From Alisma plantago-aquatica (lineage: Eukaryota > Streptophyta > Magnoliopsida > Alismatales > Alismataceae): a stretch of 64,000 bases of DNA. Every line of letters begins with the position of its first letter. The stretch's first letter is position 1. The notes beneath the pieces are model-generated. The model was not told the DNA's origin and did no database searches. It saw only the letters and a list, made by a program, of their open reading frames with translations. The stretch is taken from assembly GCA_963693085.1 (NCBI GenBank), contig OY856413.1:744837056-744901055 (forward strand), in the 5' to 3' direction. Positions 37,946-49,219 of this stretch are shown in pieces. Both the position numbers and the translations under genes were made by a program.

Positions 37946-38697
37946 ATATGGTATCAGAGCAATTTGGTAAATGGCCACTAGGCAAACATGATTCTCATAG
38001 TCACCCTAGAGTGGAGAGGTAAGATCAAGGTTTAGGGATAGATTCCAAAAGAAGAATTCCATAACCTAGAGTGATTAAGAGGCTTAAGCTCAGAATAGAT
38101 AGATATCTTAGAGGCAGAAGTCAACCTAGTTTAGATCTAAAGTAGCAACCTAAACCTAGCTAATGAGATAACCTCTTCATTATCAATGGTTATGGCCAGA
38201 TAATTGAGGATTGAAGAGGGATGTCTTAAGTAGTAGACCTTTTATGCATCTCTCATTTCTTACTACTCCATGTGGTATGGGACACATGTATTAGTGGGTG
38301 AGTGAGAGATAGCATCTCAGGATCCCACATCTCAAGGTATGTGCCTGATCACCACATATCTAGGAATGTAGGAGTTACCTGAAGGACCTTAGATTAGACA
38401 GCCATGTACAACTAATGTTAGAAAGTCATGATAAGGTTGAGATGGATGCCCTAAGTATAAATTCAAGCTTAGTTTCACAAACCCTAAGTATGAGTTGAGA
38501 AGTAGACCAAGGTAATAGATAATGCTCACATAAATATTTTATGAAATACATTAAATATCTCTCTTCATGCAAAATTTTGAATATAAGTGTACCTTAATAT
38601 GTCAATCATCAATAAATTAAGAGGTAAGCAGAAACCTAAGGTGGGTAGTAGCATATAGAAATTTCGAGGACGATATTTATTTTAAGGTGGGTAGAAT
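37946..38697 (+). other. Triple-LTR element, interior 2 (non-coding)
   Basis: Near copy of 32818-33568, with PBS at 37949-37960 and a purine tract before LTR 3. Again no coding capacity. Confidence 0.88.
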
Positions 38698-41600
38698 TGT
38701 AACATCCTCAATTTCATAGCTAAAGTAAGTCTTTAATGTGGGGTTTTTAGTAAAGGCATGCCAAGGGACGTAATGAATGTAACCATATCTAGGTATGTAA
38801 TTAAGTTCACAAAATGTGTAATACAAGCCATCTGATCAACCAATACACACATAATGACTTAAATGTGTATGATTGTAGTCGGTTGTATATGAATATAAAT
38901 GAATTATTCCTATGAACAATAAGGTGACGAATATATAATGTCATGAGTCTAGTTCATGACTTGATCCTTAGACCTAGCTTAGGTCTTCATGTTATGTAAC
39001 TAAAGAAATATTGATCACATATGTCATACATGAGCTTCAATTGAGATATTATATTGGTCGGAGACTTATTTTCATGATTTGGAATACAATTAAGCTCATG
39101 GACCCTTTGAAATACTAAGGGATGGGCCATGTGCCCTAGAGCCCAAATTCCAGCCCTATTGGACCAATTAAGTTCTAAAAATAGATCCTTGGAGTACAAA
39201 TTGAGAATTAAATATTTTGTGGTCATAATGAATGCTCAAAATATTTTTAATAAAATAATAATTAGAATATAAGATGGTGGGAGATATTTCAGACAATTTT
39301 GATGTATATAGTGACCTAGGTGATTAAATTATTAATTATCTGATTTTTATCTAAAAGGCAAATTTGGAGGGTCTATCTAATTAGTTTTGACTTGATGTAT
39401 TTCTAATGTAAAGATTATTAGAATACTATGTATCTTCCAAATTTTGGGATCAAACGGAGATACGAATTGGGATATACAAATATTTCTATAAAATGGACTT
39501 TTATGCAAATGAAAAAAAGGGGGGCGACTCAGTCCTCGCGGACTGAGAGCCGCGCCCCTATTTTCAGACCCAAACAGAGTCCTCCAAGTGGAGGATTCTT
39601 GCCCCAGATTCGGACGGCAAAAGGCTATAAAAGCCTTAGAATCTATGAAGATAGGGTTAGAGCAATCCATAGCTAGGTTTTTGGCTCGAAGTCGAGAGAC
39701 AAGAGAGAACCAATGGAGAGGTATAAGTGGCGTCCGAAGGGGGGGCTGTGAGTTCCGTGGAGCCAAGGAGCTTTGTCTTTGACCACCCTACACGCAGAGA
39801 TGGTGTCACCAAGATTAGGGAGAGTCATTCGGAGTCGTTGACAACTGGATCTTGCACGGTGGTGGTCTGAATAGGGCACCCATTGCTGGCGCCATAAATG
39901 CTCTGTTCCTGAACTCGGAACAGGGGATTCATGAGGTAGAAGAAGATGGGAGGATGTGTTGGCCCTAGATGGGCATGAGGCCCTAGCCGCCAGATCAAAT
40001 CTTGATGGCTGAGATTGCGCAAGGCTAGGTAAGCTTCTAAAATTCATATCTTGAGCTACAGATCTCGGTTTGGGACAAACAAGGTACCTATGGAAAGCTA
40101 TTCGAGTGTACTATATCATAAAAATAGTTCCAGAGCTTGATTTTGATATCTTCTATTTATTATAATCTGGGTAGACAAAACTATATGATTTTGATGTTTT
40201 GCCAATTAAAAATAGTAAACGACTTTAGAAATTCATACAAATTTTACTAATGGTGTATTTTGATATGTTTAACATTAATTTAGAGTCTGATCTTTCATAT
40301 ATGAAGTTTTAATGAGATTTTAGATATAAATCCTAATAAGGGTATTTCACCCATGATATGATTTTTTTTATGAAACAATGTTTTAATACATGATCTTACT
40401 ACATTGTATGATTACTTTTCTAGAGATTTGATGGATTTTCTTGTGTTATCACATTAGTATGTAGTTTTGGACCTGGGTGACCATTATGTGAGGGTAATAG
40501 ATGATTATCTTGACAATAAGTGGTGTATGTATGGCTAATTAGGTCAAATATTATTAACATGGTGGTATTATATTGTGATTTCCTAATTGAGTCAGTAAGT
40601 TTTCTAATATGTGACTATGCTTGGTAATTATTCTCATTATATGAAGTATATGTTCATATTAGTGCATAAAACAATTTATGTTGAGTATAAAGATTATAGT
40701 AACTACATAATAAGAGTTTATTTTAATTTCAAAGCCAAGATTTTATGGTGAGTATAAAGTTATGTTTAAGAACCCAAAGTTGGTATATATAGTTAGAAAA
40801 GTGGGGTATGAGATTTAGAAATAGAAAGAGGGAACATACACTTGGACTAATAAAACTATGATGATATCCAGGTTATTAAAGATATGGAACGTGGAATCAA
40901 GATTTATTTTTTTATAGATGCCATCAACATATGAGGTAAGTGGTCCATGCACATGAGTACTCATAGTTTATGTTCAATATGTTTACATGTCTCCTAATAA
41001 GAGTTTCATGATCTATGTGATTTAATGTTCTAAGACTTCAATGTTAAGATTTACAAACTATATTATTCTCATGTTTCTATCTTTATGCAAGTGTAGATAC
41101 CCAAAGTCTAAAATAGTGATATGTTGCTCAAAATAGTTGTGACTCATGGACCAAGTCCATGAGAAAGTTGAAGAATCATATTCCTATAAGATTTCTTAGT
41201 AATGTTTGGAAGTAATGAATATGATTTCAAGATAAGATATGCCAGTAATGTACCCATACTTAGTTGATGATTTCAAATAGCTTTGTATGAAGAATGTAAG
41301 TACGCATATGTTATTAGAATTTCTCATATTGATAGTCATAGTTATGTAGTAAGATTTCAAGTAGAAACATGCCATTAAGATTTCATACATATGTAGAAAT
41401 CTAAGAACTAGATTTCTTAGAATAAATAGTATCTAGAATACAAGTACAATGTAAGAATATGAATTTGAAAATATTAGGACATGGTGTACTAATGAAAGTA
41501 CGTTTGGGATCAGAAGGTATTGTAAAATGAGTTTATGATGGCATTATAAGATAACGACAAATTAAGTTATGATTAGGTTGCAAAATAATATTTTATGAGA

Positions 41601-43037
41601 TTTATATTATGATATTTAAGGTTTAATATGTAAGTTTTTATGCAAATATTAAGGTTCAGGGTAACATCATATTAAACAAGAAGGATTGAACCACCTTGTC
41701 AGAATTCATATTTTTAGATATGTTGTACTTAAAATACTTTTCTGAACCTGACTTAAGATACTTTGTATACCTAGTAATTCTTTGAACATTTCAGGTCCTT
41801 TTTCCTAATCTATTTATCATATAATTGGTATAAGTGAAGTAATTTGACCAAATAAGAGTTTTAAAACAAAGTTTATCCCGATAGTGAGATACATGTTCAA
41901 ATCCAGCAATGAATTCAGTTTAGAACTTAAGAATAAAAAGATTTAGATTCAGACTTAGACTACTCACTGTGTGAGTAGCCATATTTTGAATAACGGTACA
42001 TTATATGGGTTATAGACCCAATCCCAATTATGTAGTAATTGAGATACATGTTTACGTTTAGATATAGATTCAGATTCAGATTTCAGTACATGTTTAGTAC
42101 TCAATTTCAGATAAGTTCAGATTCAAAGTTTAGTAAAGATAGACTTAAGATAATTAATTTGAAACATTTACATAATGCATTATATAATAAGTCCTCACCA
42201 AAGAGTCCCAGGACGATTCAGAGGGCGCCTTGCGCCAGACACTGTGGGTGTCACAGAGGGCACATTGTGCCAATAGAGGGTGCGTTTCACCATAGAGGAC
42301 ACTTCAGTGTCAACAGAGGGTGTGTTGCACCATAGAGGACACTTCGGTGTCACAGAGGAGGACTTATTCTATAATGGTGGCCACAAACAGATAAAAATCG
42401 TAAGTAAAAGATACTTTAGATTAGAGTATGTCTGTAATCTCATCCATGAGTGTGATGAGAGGAGTTCAGATGAGATAAGTATGACCTAGACACTTTGTTG
42501 TAGGTCATGAGACCCATGGTATAGGTCTCCAGAAAAGATAGAGTAGAAAGATAAGAGTTTAAGGAAGTCAAGAGATATTATGTTTTCAGTTTTTAATCAA
42601 CATTTGCTATCAGTTTTATAATGTCCAAGAATATATTGTAACATTGTTAGCTCTTTAGTAATGTGCATTTTAGAATACTCATGCCACTTACTCTAATGAC
42701 TGTCTTTCCCAATGCATGGCTGGGGACGCGATGTATGTAGGTTTGGAACGATTGAATAAAAAAGGGACCAGAAATGGCCTAAGAGACTTTCAAGCTTGCC
42801 TAGTGGGGTGCCATCTACCTAGATGATCCTAAGTATCTACATCTTTTTATTATGAACTTATGCATAAACATGATGTAGTTTTATGTTGACAAAAAGCTAT
42901 GTATGAATCAATTTTACAGTTTTGCAAAGTGTTTCATTTACTTTTATTGCAATGGTTATCATGTTTGTGACACTCCCAGATGAAGGGAAAAAAAATTATT
43001 GCTTCCGCTCATGTGTTATGAAAATATGGGTGTTACA
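38698..43037 (+). repeat. Triple-LTR element, LTR 3
   Basis: 4340 bp. TATA box 39626-39632. Hairpin array 42224-42351 (seven units), including GGCGCCTTGCGCC as first unit. Ends GGTGTTACA, followed by GTTGT and the resumed copia LTR. Confidence 0.9.
42224..42351. repeat. Hairpin-unit array, LTR 3 (seven units)
   Basis: Cores GGCGCCTTGCGCC, GACACTGTGGGTGTC, GGCACATTGTGCC, GGTGCGTTTCACC (one mismatch), GACACTTCAGTGTC, GGTGTGTTGCACC, GACACTTCGGTGTC. Confidence 0.85.
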
Positions 43038-43281
43038 GTTGTTCTCCAACTTTCCTTTTCACTTGGGTAGCACTAATATGTGACTAGGCACCGCTCTTTG
43101 CTTGTGAAGTCATAAGTTAGTTATGGACTTCACTGCCGACGTGAAATGGGACCTATAGGGTCACACACATAGGATTAACTTGGAAGAGGAGTTTACCCAG
43201 GAATGACGTTTAGATTGATTACCAAAGTGTTTAGGTACTCAATTAAACATTCAATCAATAGACTTGACTCAAAATCATCTA

Positions 43282-43654
43282 GTTCAAGTGTTGAACCAAT
43301 TGATTAGAGTGTCAGATTGATTGAGAACTACATTGACTGAGTTCTACACAACTTGGACCACCAATTGACTGGTTCATTGGGTGAACCGATCAACTCATGG
43401 TTAGTGAGACAACTGGTTCACTCTAGTGAACCGATCGATTCACATGGACCAAATAAGTAGGTGTTGGGTTTCCCAATTCGTGAGAAAAGAATCCCATTTT
43501 ACTTGTTCAATTCGATTGGGACAAGAACTAATCTTTGCATTAATTAGAAATGAATAAGGAAAGTCAATTGAAGGCAAGTATGGGAAGTGAAATGACCGAT
43601 TCACTGGGTGAACCGATTGACTCACCTGCCCAAACAACCTGTTCAGTTATGAAC
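43282..43654. repeat. GGTTCA/TGAACC dyad array, copia 5' LTR
   Basis: Perfect or near-perfect inverted repeats: GTTCAAGTGTTGAAC (43282), GGTTCATTGGGTGAACC (43371), GGTTCACTCTAGTGAACC (43415), GATTCACTGGGTGAACC (43598), GTTCAGTTATGAAC (43641). They lie 100-470 bp upstream of the TATA box and recur in the 3' LTR at 50338-50698. Confidence 0.8.
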
Positions 43655-43739
43655 CGACCGGTTTGCCTTCTTCAATGCAAACAGATCATGGAAAATCCAA
43701 ACCCTTCTACTCCCACATAGACTAGGAACCCTAACCCTA

Positions 43740-43760
43740 CCCTCTACTATAAATAGAGGG
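43740..43760 (+). promoter_or_regulatory. Copia 5' LTR TATA box in inverted repeat
   Basis: TATAAAT at 43748-43754 lies in the loop between CCCTCTA and TAGAGGG. The 3' LTR copy (TATA at 50792) keeps the same 7-bp arms. Confidence 0.65.
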
Positions 43761-44292
43761 GTACATGGGGCTTCTCAAAACACACAACTCAGAACATCAG
43801 TTGCTCTGCAAAGTTGTTGTCCTCTCTAGTTTTGGTAACGGAGAGAGCCCAAGCATGTTCTACCCAGCCAGGGAGGAACAGCGAGGAAAAGACAACTGCA
43901 CGAAAGTGACTGGTGGTGGGAGAGTGTGTCGGTGACTAGTACACTGACAGAAGGGGATGACTCCTTCTAGTCTATCCTTCAGGACGACTAGAGTTCTTGG
44001 TGTTCCATGTAGACTATCTATAGAGGTGGGAGATTTCTACTGCTCAGGAGGACGACCGTCAACCGTAGTCTGGGTCTACACCAGGATTTGCACAAACATC
44101 ATCGCAGACTAGGTGGTTGAAGACCACACTAGCTGTTCAAGGTATTGTCACTGAGAAAGCCTTAGGACTAGGTATATCTTGCTAAACCATCTTTCTTGTT
44201 TCATAGTTATTGATGTGATCTGTTGGTTATGGGTTTGTAGTTAGATAAAAAAATGATTTCCACTATCTGTTCTATCCCATAAAACCCAACAG

Positions 44293-44305
44293 TGGTATCA
44301 GAGCC
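44293..44305 (+). promoter_or_regulatory. Copia primer-binding site
   Basis: TGGTATCAGAGCC starts one base after the LTR end and is a perfect complement to the initiator-Met tRNA 3' end. Confidence 0.92.
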
Positions 44306-46840
44306 ACATCAACATACAATGCTTTAGGATTAATCGATTTGATTAGTTTTGGTTTTTTTGCCATTTATTTGTTGCATGTGATGTGAATACTTTAACTGGC
44401 TAATGTGCATATCTGATTAAACACCACAAATCCCTATATACATATATGTTATGGTATATATATGCAATCAATACATGTCTCCCTAAAATGGTTTTGAAGG
44501 TGGATGTGTAGCGTGGTTATGGCCTATAAACCCCTATGTGTGTGCTTGGTTGGTTGTGGTTGTTTGCATCTCGGTCTGTATACTGAGTCCTTTCTTCAAT
44601 TCCATATGTAACTTGAGATAACTCGAGCATTCTCTTCTACCTTTGCTCCCCCCAAATGAAACTTGGGGTTTCCCAAAGATATATGTAAAAGTAGGATAGT
44701 TTTATTTCCTAATATGTCAAAGAGTGGTGGGTGCCCATATGAGTGGTTAAAGGACTGAGATGACCGACTGATGGTGCGAGATGAGCAGTTGGTGAACTAA
44801 CAAGGAGCTAGATGACCCAACAAACTGACTGTCTGGAGAAGCCAGGCGATCGATTGGTGACAACCAACCGACCGGCCAGGAGGCAACCTGATCAGTCATA
44901 GGATGAGGTGATCAACCCGAAATGGCTCAAGCACAGATATTTATCAACTATAGGTTGCTTCTTATGATGTAGACCTAGATTGTTGTAATTCCTTGTGGCT
45001 CAAGGAATTACAATAGGATGGTCATAATCATCACTTTATCACTTCACATGTTTTCTTATGGGATATAGCATGTATATGATACATACTATATATATAGTGA
45101 TTGGATATGTATGTGTATATATAAATACCAAACCCCTTAATATAAATATTAAGTTTAAGATGCCCTCCAAACATAGCACACATGAAAAACTTGATTGACT
45201 ATGTGTGGGCATGCCCAAGCGTGGTGCACTGTCTATCTCGTGGAAGTGTGATGGTGAATATGTGGGTTTGCCCTAGCAGGGTGTATATTAATTGTGTTGG
45301 CATTTGGGTTGGACTTAACTAGGTGACCTTGATCAGATCAAGCACCTTGAGGTATGGAGATGTATATTATAAAGAGTTGTGCATGACATCTATCAAGAGT
45401 TGCATAAGATGCAATTGGCAAAAGTTGTCAGCCTAAAAGAATCTAGTTGTGGGTGACAGCCCTAGTTGGTCCATGACTTAGAGGAAATCAGGATCTTGCT
45501 CACTAGAAGATTGTGCGCTGCAATCTTCCGAATTGATGGTGAGGGTTATCAATTTGATCAAAATAGTGGGAGTGATAATTAATTAAAGACCTAATCAATA
45601 TCTCCAACTTTATCAAATCAAACAAATAAAAAATGTTTTGAAATGTTGAAAAATTCTTTTGTAGAATCCAAATGACAAACACAAACACATTATCGTTGTG
45701 ATCGATAAACTTTAGATCGGGTTAGGTACCTTTGAGAAGTGTTCTCAATAGTGAATGTAAACTCTAAAGTGCTTGAAGACCAGTAGAACCACTCCAAATG
45801 CGACTAAGGCTAAAATTGGATTGAAGTATGCCAATGATGCCTAAGACATCAAGAACCTTATGCTAAGCTATATGAACTATGAGTTGCATAAATAGCTTGA
45901 GGCATGGACATTCTTGAGATGGTTATACATCTTGAGAATCATGTAAAGCAGGAAAGGTATAATGTCTTCGAAGCAATATTTGAGTATAATCAGACATATG
46001 GAGATCAAGTATAATCTCATATGCTCATCATGATTTTGCATATAGATCAACTGTGATTTCTTATAGATCAAGAGTTGACCAAACATATAATTCTACAAAT
46101 CATTGTGTGAATCATATAGCCAGTTTATCAAATGTTGAGAAACTTGGCTAAACCATTATTTGAAGTGATTGGCATTTTGATGCCAAAGCATGAATGAAGA
46201 AAGGACAAAACCAGTGGTAATGATCAGCAGAGTGAAGTCCATAGACTAAAGAAAGGTCAAGAAGTGTTTAAAAACCAAGATTAGATCCAAGTCTTCATCA
46301 CTCAAGATATGGAGAGGAGTAAGATGGAAAGTAAAATAACCCCTTTATAGAGGATCAAAGGAATATGAAAGAGAGACAAGATCTCTACTTCAAGACCTAA
46401 GAAGAAGTAAGCTAGAAACTATGTGGAGCATGAGTTTCTACCATTACATTTACAATATGACATTCATGGGCATATAATAGAATTAGTGAATATCTATTAT
46501 ACATCTGCCATCAATGAAATCATAATACATCTTGAATGGACAAGAGAGTAATGAACTGATGTTTCATTTTAAACAAATGATCTTTGATGGCAATGCCTAT
46601 GTCTCATCAACTATACTTGATACTTAAAGAGACAAATGTGTGTGACACATGTAATGAATGACATGATAACTCAAACTTGAATGCCTATAGCATAGTCATC
46701 TATAGTGCATAAATGAGAATTGCATTTCTAGAAATCCATATGATGGTTATCTTGACTCATTCTGGTTATTGAACCAAAAGAGACATGCTAGTCTCTTTCA
46801 TTATGCAATATGACAAAAGTTCTTCACTAGATGTAGTGGG
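44306..46840 (+). other. Copia leader and gag region, unrecognisable
   Basis: By position this should hold gag and protease. No ORF over about 70 codons survives, and I found neither a zinc knuckle nor a protease motif. The part at 45100-45480 has dispersed short repeats but no clear structure. Either the region has decayed past recognition or gag was deleted. Confidence 0.5.
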
Positions 46841-47075
46841 AGAATGATTATTCTATTAAGGATTATACATATTGATGTATATAGACCTTTTAGAATAAAT
46901 GCTAAAGGTAATCAATAGTACTTAAATATATTTATTGATGACCTCAGTATATATGGTAGTTTGTATTTAATAAAATACAAACATGAATCTCTTGAAGTGT
47001 TCAAGGAGATCAATGAAGTACATAGCAAACTTGGTATAAGTATTAAATTTTGATATGATTGATATGGAAATACTT
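46841..47075 (+). pseudogene. Copia integrase core remnant
   Basis: The plus strand reads LIHIDVYRPFRINAKGNQ, a stop, then NIFIDDLSIYGSLYLIKYKH and VFKEINEVHSKLGISIKF. This corresponds to the copia integrase stretch from LIHTDVCGP through the TDD-x-SRY block. The first catalytic Asp (in HIDV) is visible; the rest has decayed. Confidence 0.75.
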
Positions 47076-47719
47076 TTAACCAATAGTTTAAGAATCTTCT
47101 ATAAGATCATGATAATGTATCATGATGGACTCCACCTGAGACACAATGATAGTGTATCATGACAATTGTATTAGAAATAATGAATCATACCTTGATAAGT
47201 CAGAGTGTGAATACCAGCTAAACTTCAAATTTCCTTTTGGGCACATGCTTAACACTAAAACAATGTACCATTAGTTCAAAAGACACCATATGAAATATGG
47301 AATGGGAAGTGTCCCGATATGTCTTTATAAAGATTAGGATTCAAAGACTAAATAAGAAAAATGTTTCTTAAAAGGTTTTGTCCACAAATCACATAAATAT
47401 TATTTTTTTGAATACTACTTTGATATCCAAATCCAACAACAAATGTGTTTTGGATGACTGCATTCCTAGAGGAGAACCTAGTTCTAAAGGAATCAGTGGG
47501 AGAGAAAAGTAGAACTCAAAAGGTTTGAGATAAATAAGAAAAACATTGAACTTAAAGAGGTATAATGGGAATAAAGAGAATCACAAAATGTTGTGGAATC
47601 TCAAAGTTCCTTAAGTAATACATAGAACTCATGGTTCTGGTAGAACACACCTAGAGCTTGAATGATATATGATATCTTACTAACAAGAAGGTAGTGAGTT
47701 GATCATATGATGAGTCAAC

Positions 47720-48350
47720 AGTCTACCTAGAAGCTAATGAGAGCCAGAAACTGAGATATGGCTTGAAGACATGAAATCCAAGATGGACTCCATGTACATC
47801 AACAAAGTATGACCTTGGTTGATCCACCTGAATGGGTAAAATCCATAGGGTACTTTTCCGTCTTCCTAATGAAGACCAACATGGAGGGTAATTTGGTTGC
47901 AAAGAGTTTCTAACAAGTTCAAGGTGTTGAACATGATGAAATCTTTTTAGCAATTACCAAGGATAAATCCATCAGGATAATGCCTTCTATTGTAGCTTAA
48001 TGGAAATAAAGTCCATGAAGCTGCATAGATCAATCTTTGGATTGAAGTGTGCACCTCAGAACTGGGATCTTCTATTTGACAAGATAGTCAAAGAGTTTGA
48101 CTTGAGTCAAAATAAAGAAGTAATGTGTGATTACCAGAATTTCGTGGGAGCATATGTATATTCCTCATATTGATGGGGAATAACATCCTTATACTACAAA
48201 AATTAAAATCGGGAAACAAAGTGCATTCTACAGTTTTAAAGAAGCATCCTATGTGATAGGAATAAATATCTATAGAGATGGATCAAGAGGGCTTCGAGAC
48301 CTAATAAAGAGAACATACATCAGCAAGATGCTGAAAGGTTCAGCATTATG
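47720..48350 (+). pseudogene. Copia reverse transcriptase remnant
   Basis: Starts with MKSKMDSMYINKV, a stop and a PEGxxPIG-like stretch (about 47780-47850). A diverged part follows, then KLHRSIFGLKCAPQNWDLLF (about 48016), matching the copia KLQRSIYGLKQASRSWN block. The YVDD catalytic stretch at about 48165-48180 is destroyed ('tcctcatattgatggggaa'). Then SYVIGINIYRDG and a TYISKMLK block. Many stops and frame changes. Confidence 0.82.
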
Positions 48351-48487
48351 AGAGAAAACTTGTCCGTGTTCCATGGAGTTAGTCTCTCAAGAGCCAAGTG
48401 TCCCAATTCTTATGAAGAATAAGGAACTCATGGATAGATGCCATATGCATTCTCAATTGGATCTACCATGTATGAACTCATCTCGTT

Positions 48488-48650
48488 ATCTTGTATGTAT
48501 TGGACATGATAAGAAAATATGAACTAATTATCGTGTACGTATTGAACATGACAAGAATATATGAAATCATCATCTTGTATGTATTGAACATGACAAGAAG
48601 ATATGGAATCCCATTATTTCATATGTATTGGACATGACAAATGGACATCT
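48488..48650. repeat. 42-bp tandem repeat, about 3.8 copies
   Basis: Units start at about 48488, 48530, 48572 and 48614 and share 'tgtatgtattgaacatgaca'. Located between the copia RT and RNase H. The period is a multiple of three, but the translated frame contains stops. Confidence 0.85.
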
Positions 48651-48689
48651 ATAAAACTCCAGTAAGAGTTATTGGAATACCATGAAGGA

Positions 48690-49204
48690 CATCTTTATGC
48701 ACTTGTGAAGTACTAAAAGGATTAGTTCTTTAGTTATGGTAATAAGTAAGAGTTGGGTGTAAAGAGTTACACCGATACAAGCTTCCGAGATGACAAAATT
48801 GTGTTTGACCTTGGAATAAGAATTGTTAGTTGAAAATGTTCCAAACATAAGACAATTGATTAATTCTACAATAAGAAACTGAGTACCTTAGTGTTATGAA
48901 TATTGTAAATGATGTTGTATGGATCTAGAAGTTCATACGGATGAACTTATGGGAGGTTCCGACCATTGCTGACTCAGTAGTAATATTGTGACAACAATGG
49001 AGCTACTAGTTAGGCAAAGGAACTTCAGATAACATACTAGGGCACTTCCATTTGATACGAGTTGTCGTACAATGAGGGGTTGTGAAACATGCAATATACC
49101 GACTTGAAGCAAATGTTTCTTACCCGCTATAAAAGAACTTGTGCAATAAAAACATGATGGGCATATTATCGCTTGGAATATGATTTGTGGCTGATTGGGT
49201 CTAA
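48690..49204 (+). pseudogene. Copia RNase H remnant
   Basis: Recognisable pieces in order: a VLKYLRRTKD-like start with SYTDTSF (about 48760), PTIAD (about 48960), a CDNNGA-like stretch now reading with stops (about 48990), HFHLIR (about 49045) and the C-terminal ADWV-stop-xKW-like end (about 49190). This matches the usual copia pol C-terminus just before the PPT. Confidence 0.75.
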
Positions 49205-49219
49205 GTGCAAGTGGGAGTC
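49205..49219 (+). promoter_or_regulatory. Copia polypurine tract
   Basis: GTGCAAGTGGGAGTC directly before the 3' LTR TGTTGG, typical of copia elements. Confidence 0.85.

Larger units (their letters stand above)
28455..43037 (+). mobile_element. Non-autonomous gypsy-type element with three LTRs and two interiors
   Basis: Order: LTR 28455-32817 (4363 bp), interior 32818-33568 (751 bp), LTR 33569-37945 (4377 bp), interior 37946-38697 (752 bp), LTR 38698-43037 (4340 bp). Each LTR runs TGTAACATCC...GGTGTTACA. Each interior opens with the initiator-Met PBS and ends with a TTTCGAxGACGA block and a TTTTAAGG purine tract, as in gypsy chromoviruses. Neither interior encodes a recognisable protein. Outer flanks CTTGT/GTTGT differ at one base. 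The copies differ by about 2% in a hand-counted 300 bp. A single insertion that gained an LTR-interior unit by unequal recombination is the simplest explanation. Short ORFs inside are repeated shadows. Confidence 0.9.
43043..44291 (+). repeat. Copia 5' LTR, third segment
   Basis: Aligns with about 50086-51330 of the 3' LTR. Holds a dyad array (43282-43654) upstream of a TATA box (43748) and a GC-richer transcribed part. Ends AAAACCCAACA. Confidence 0.92.
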
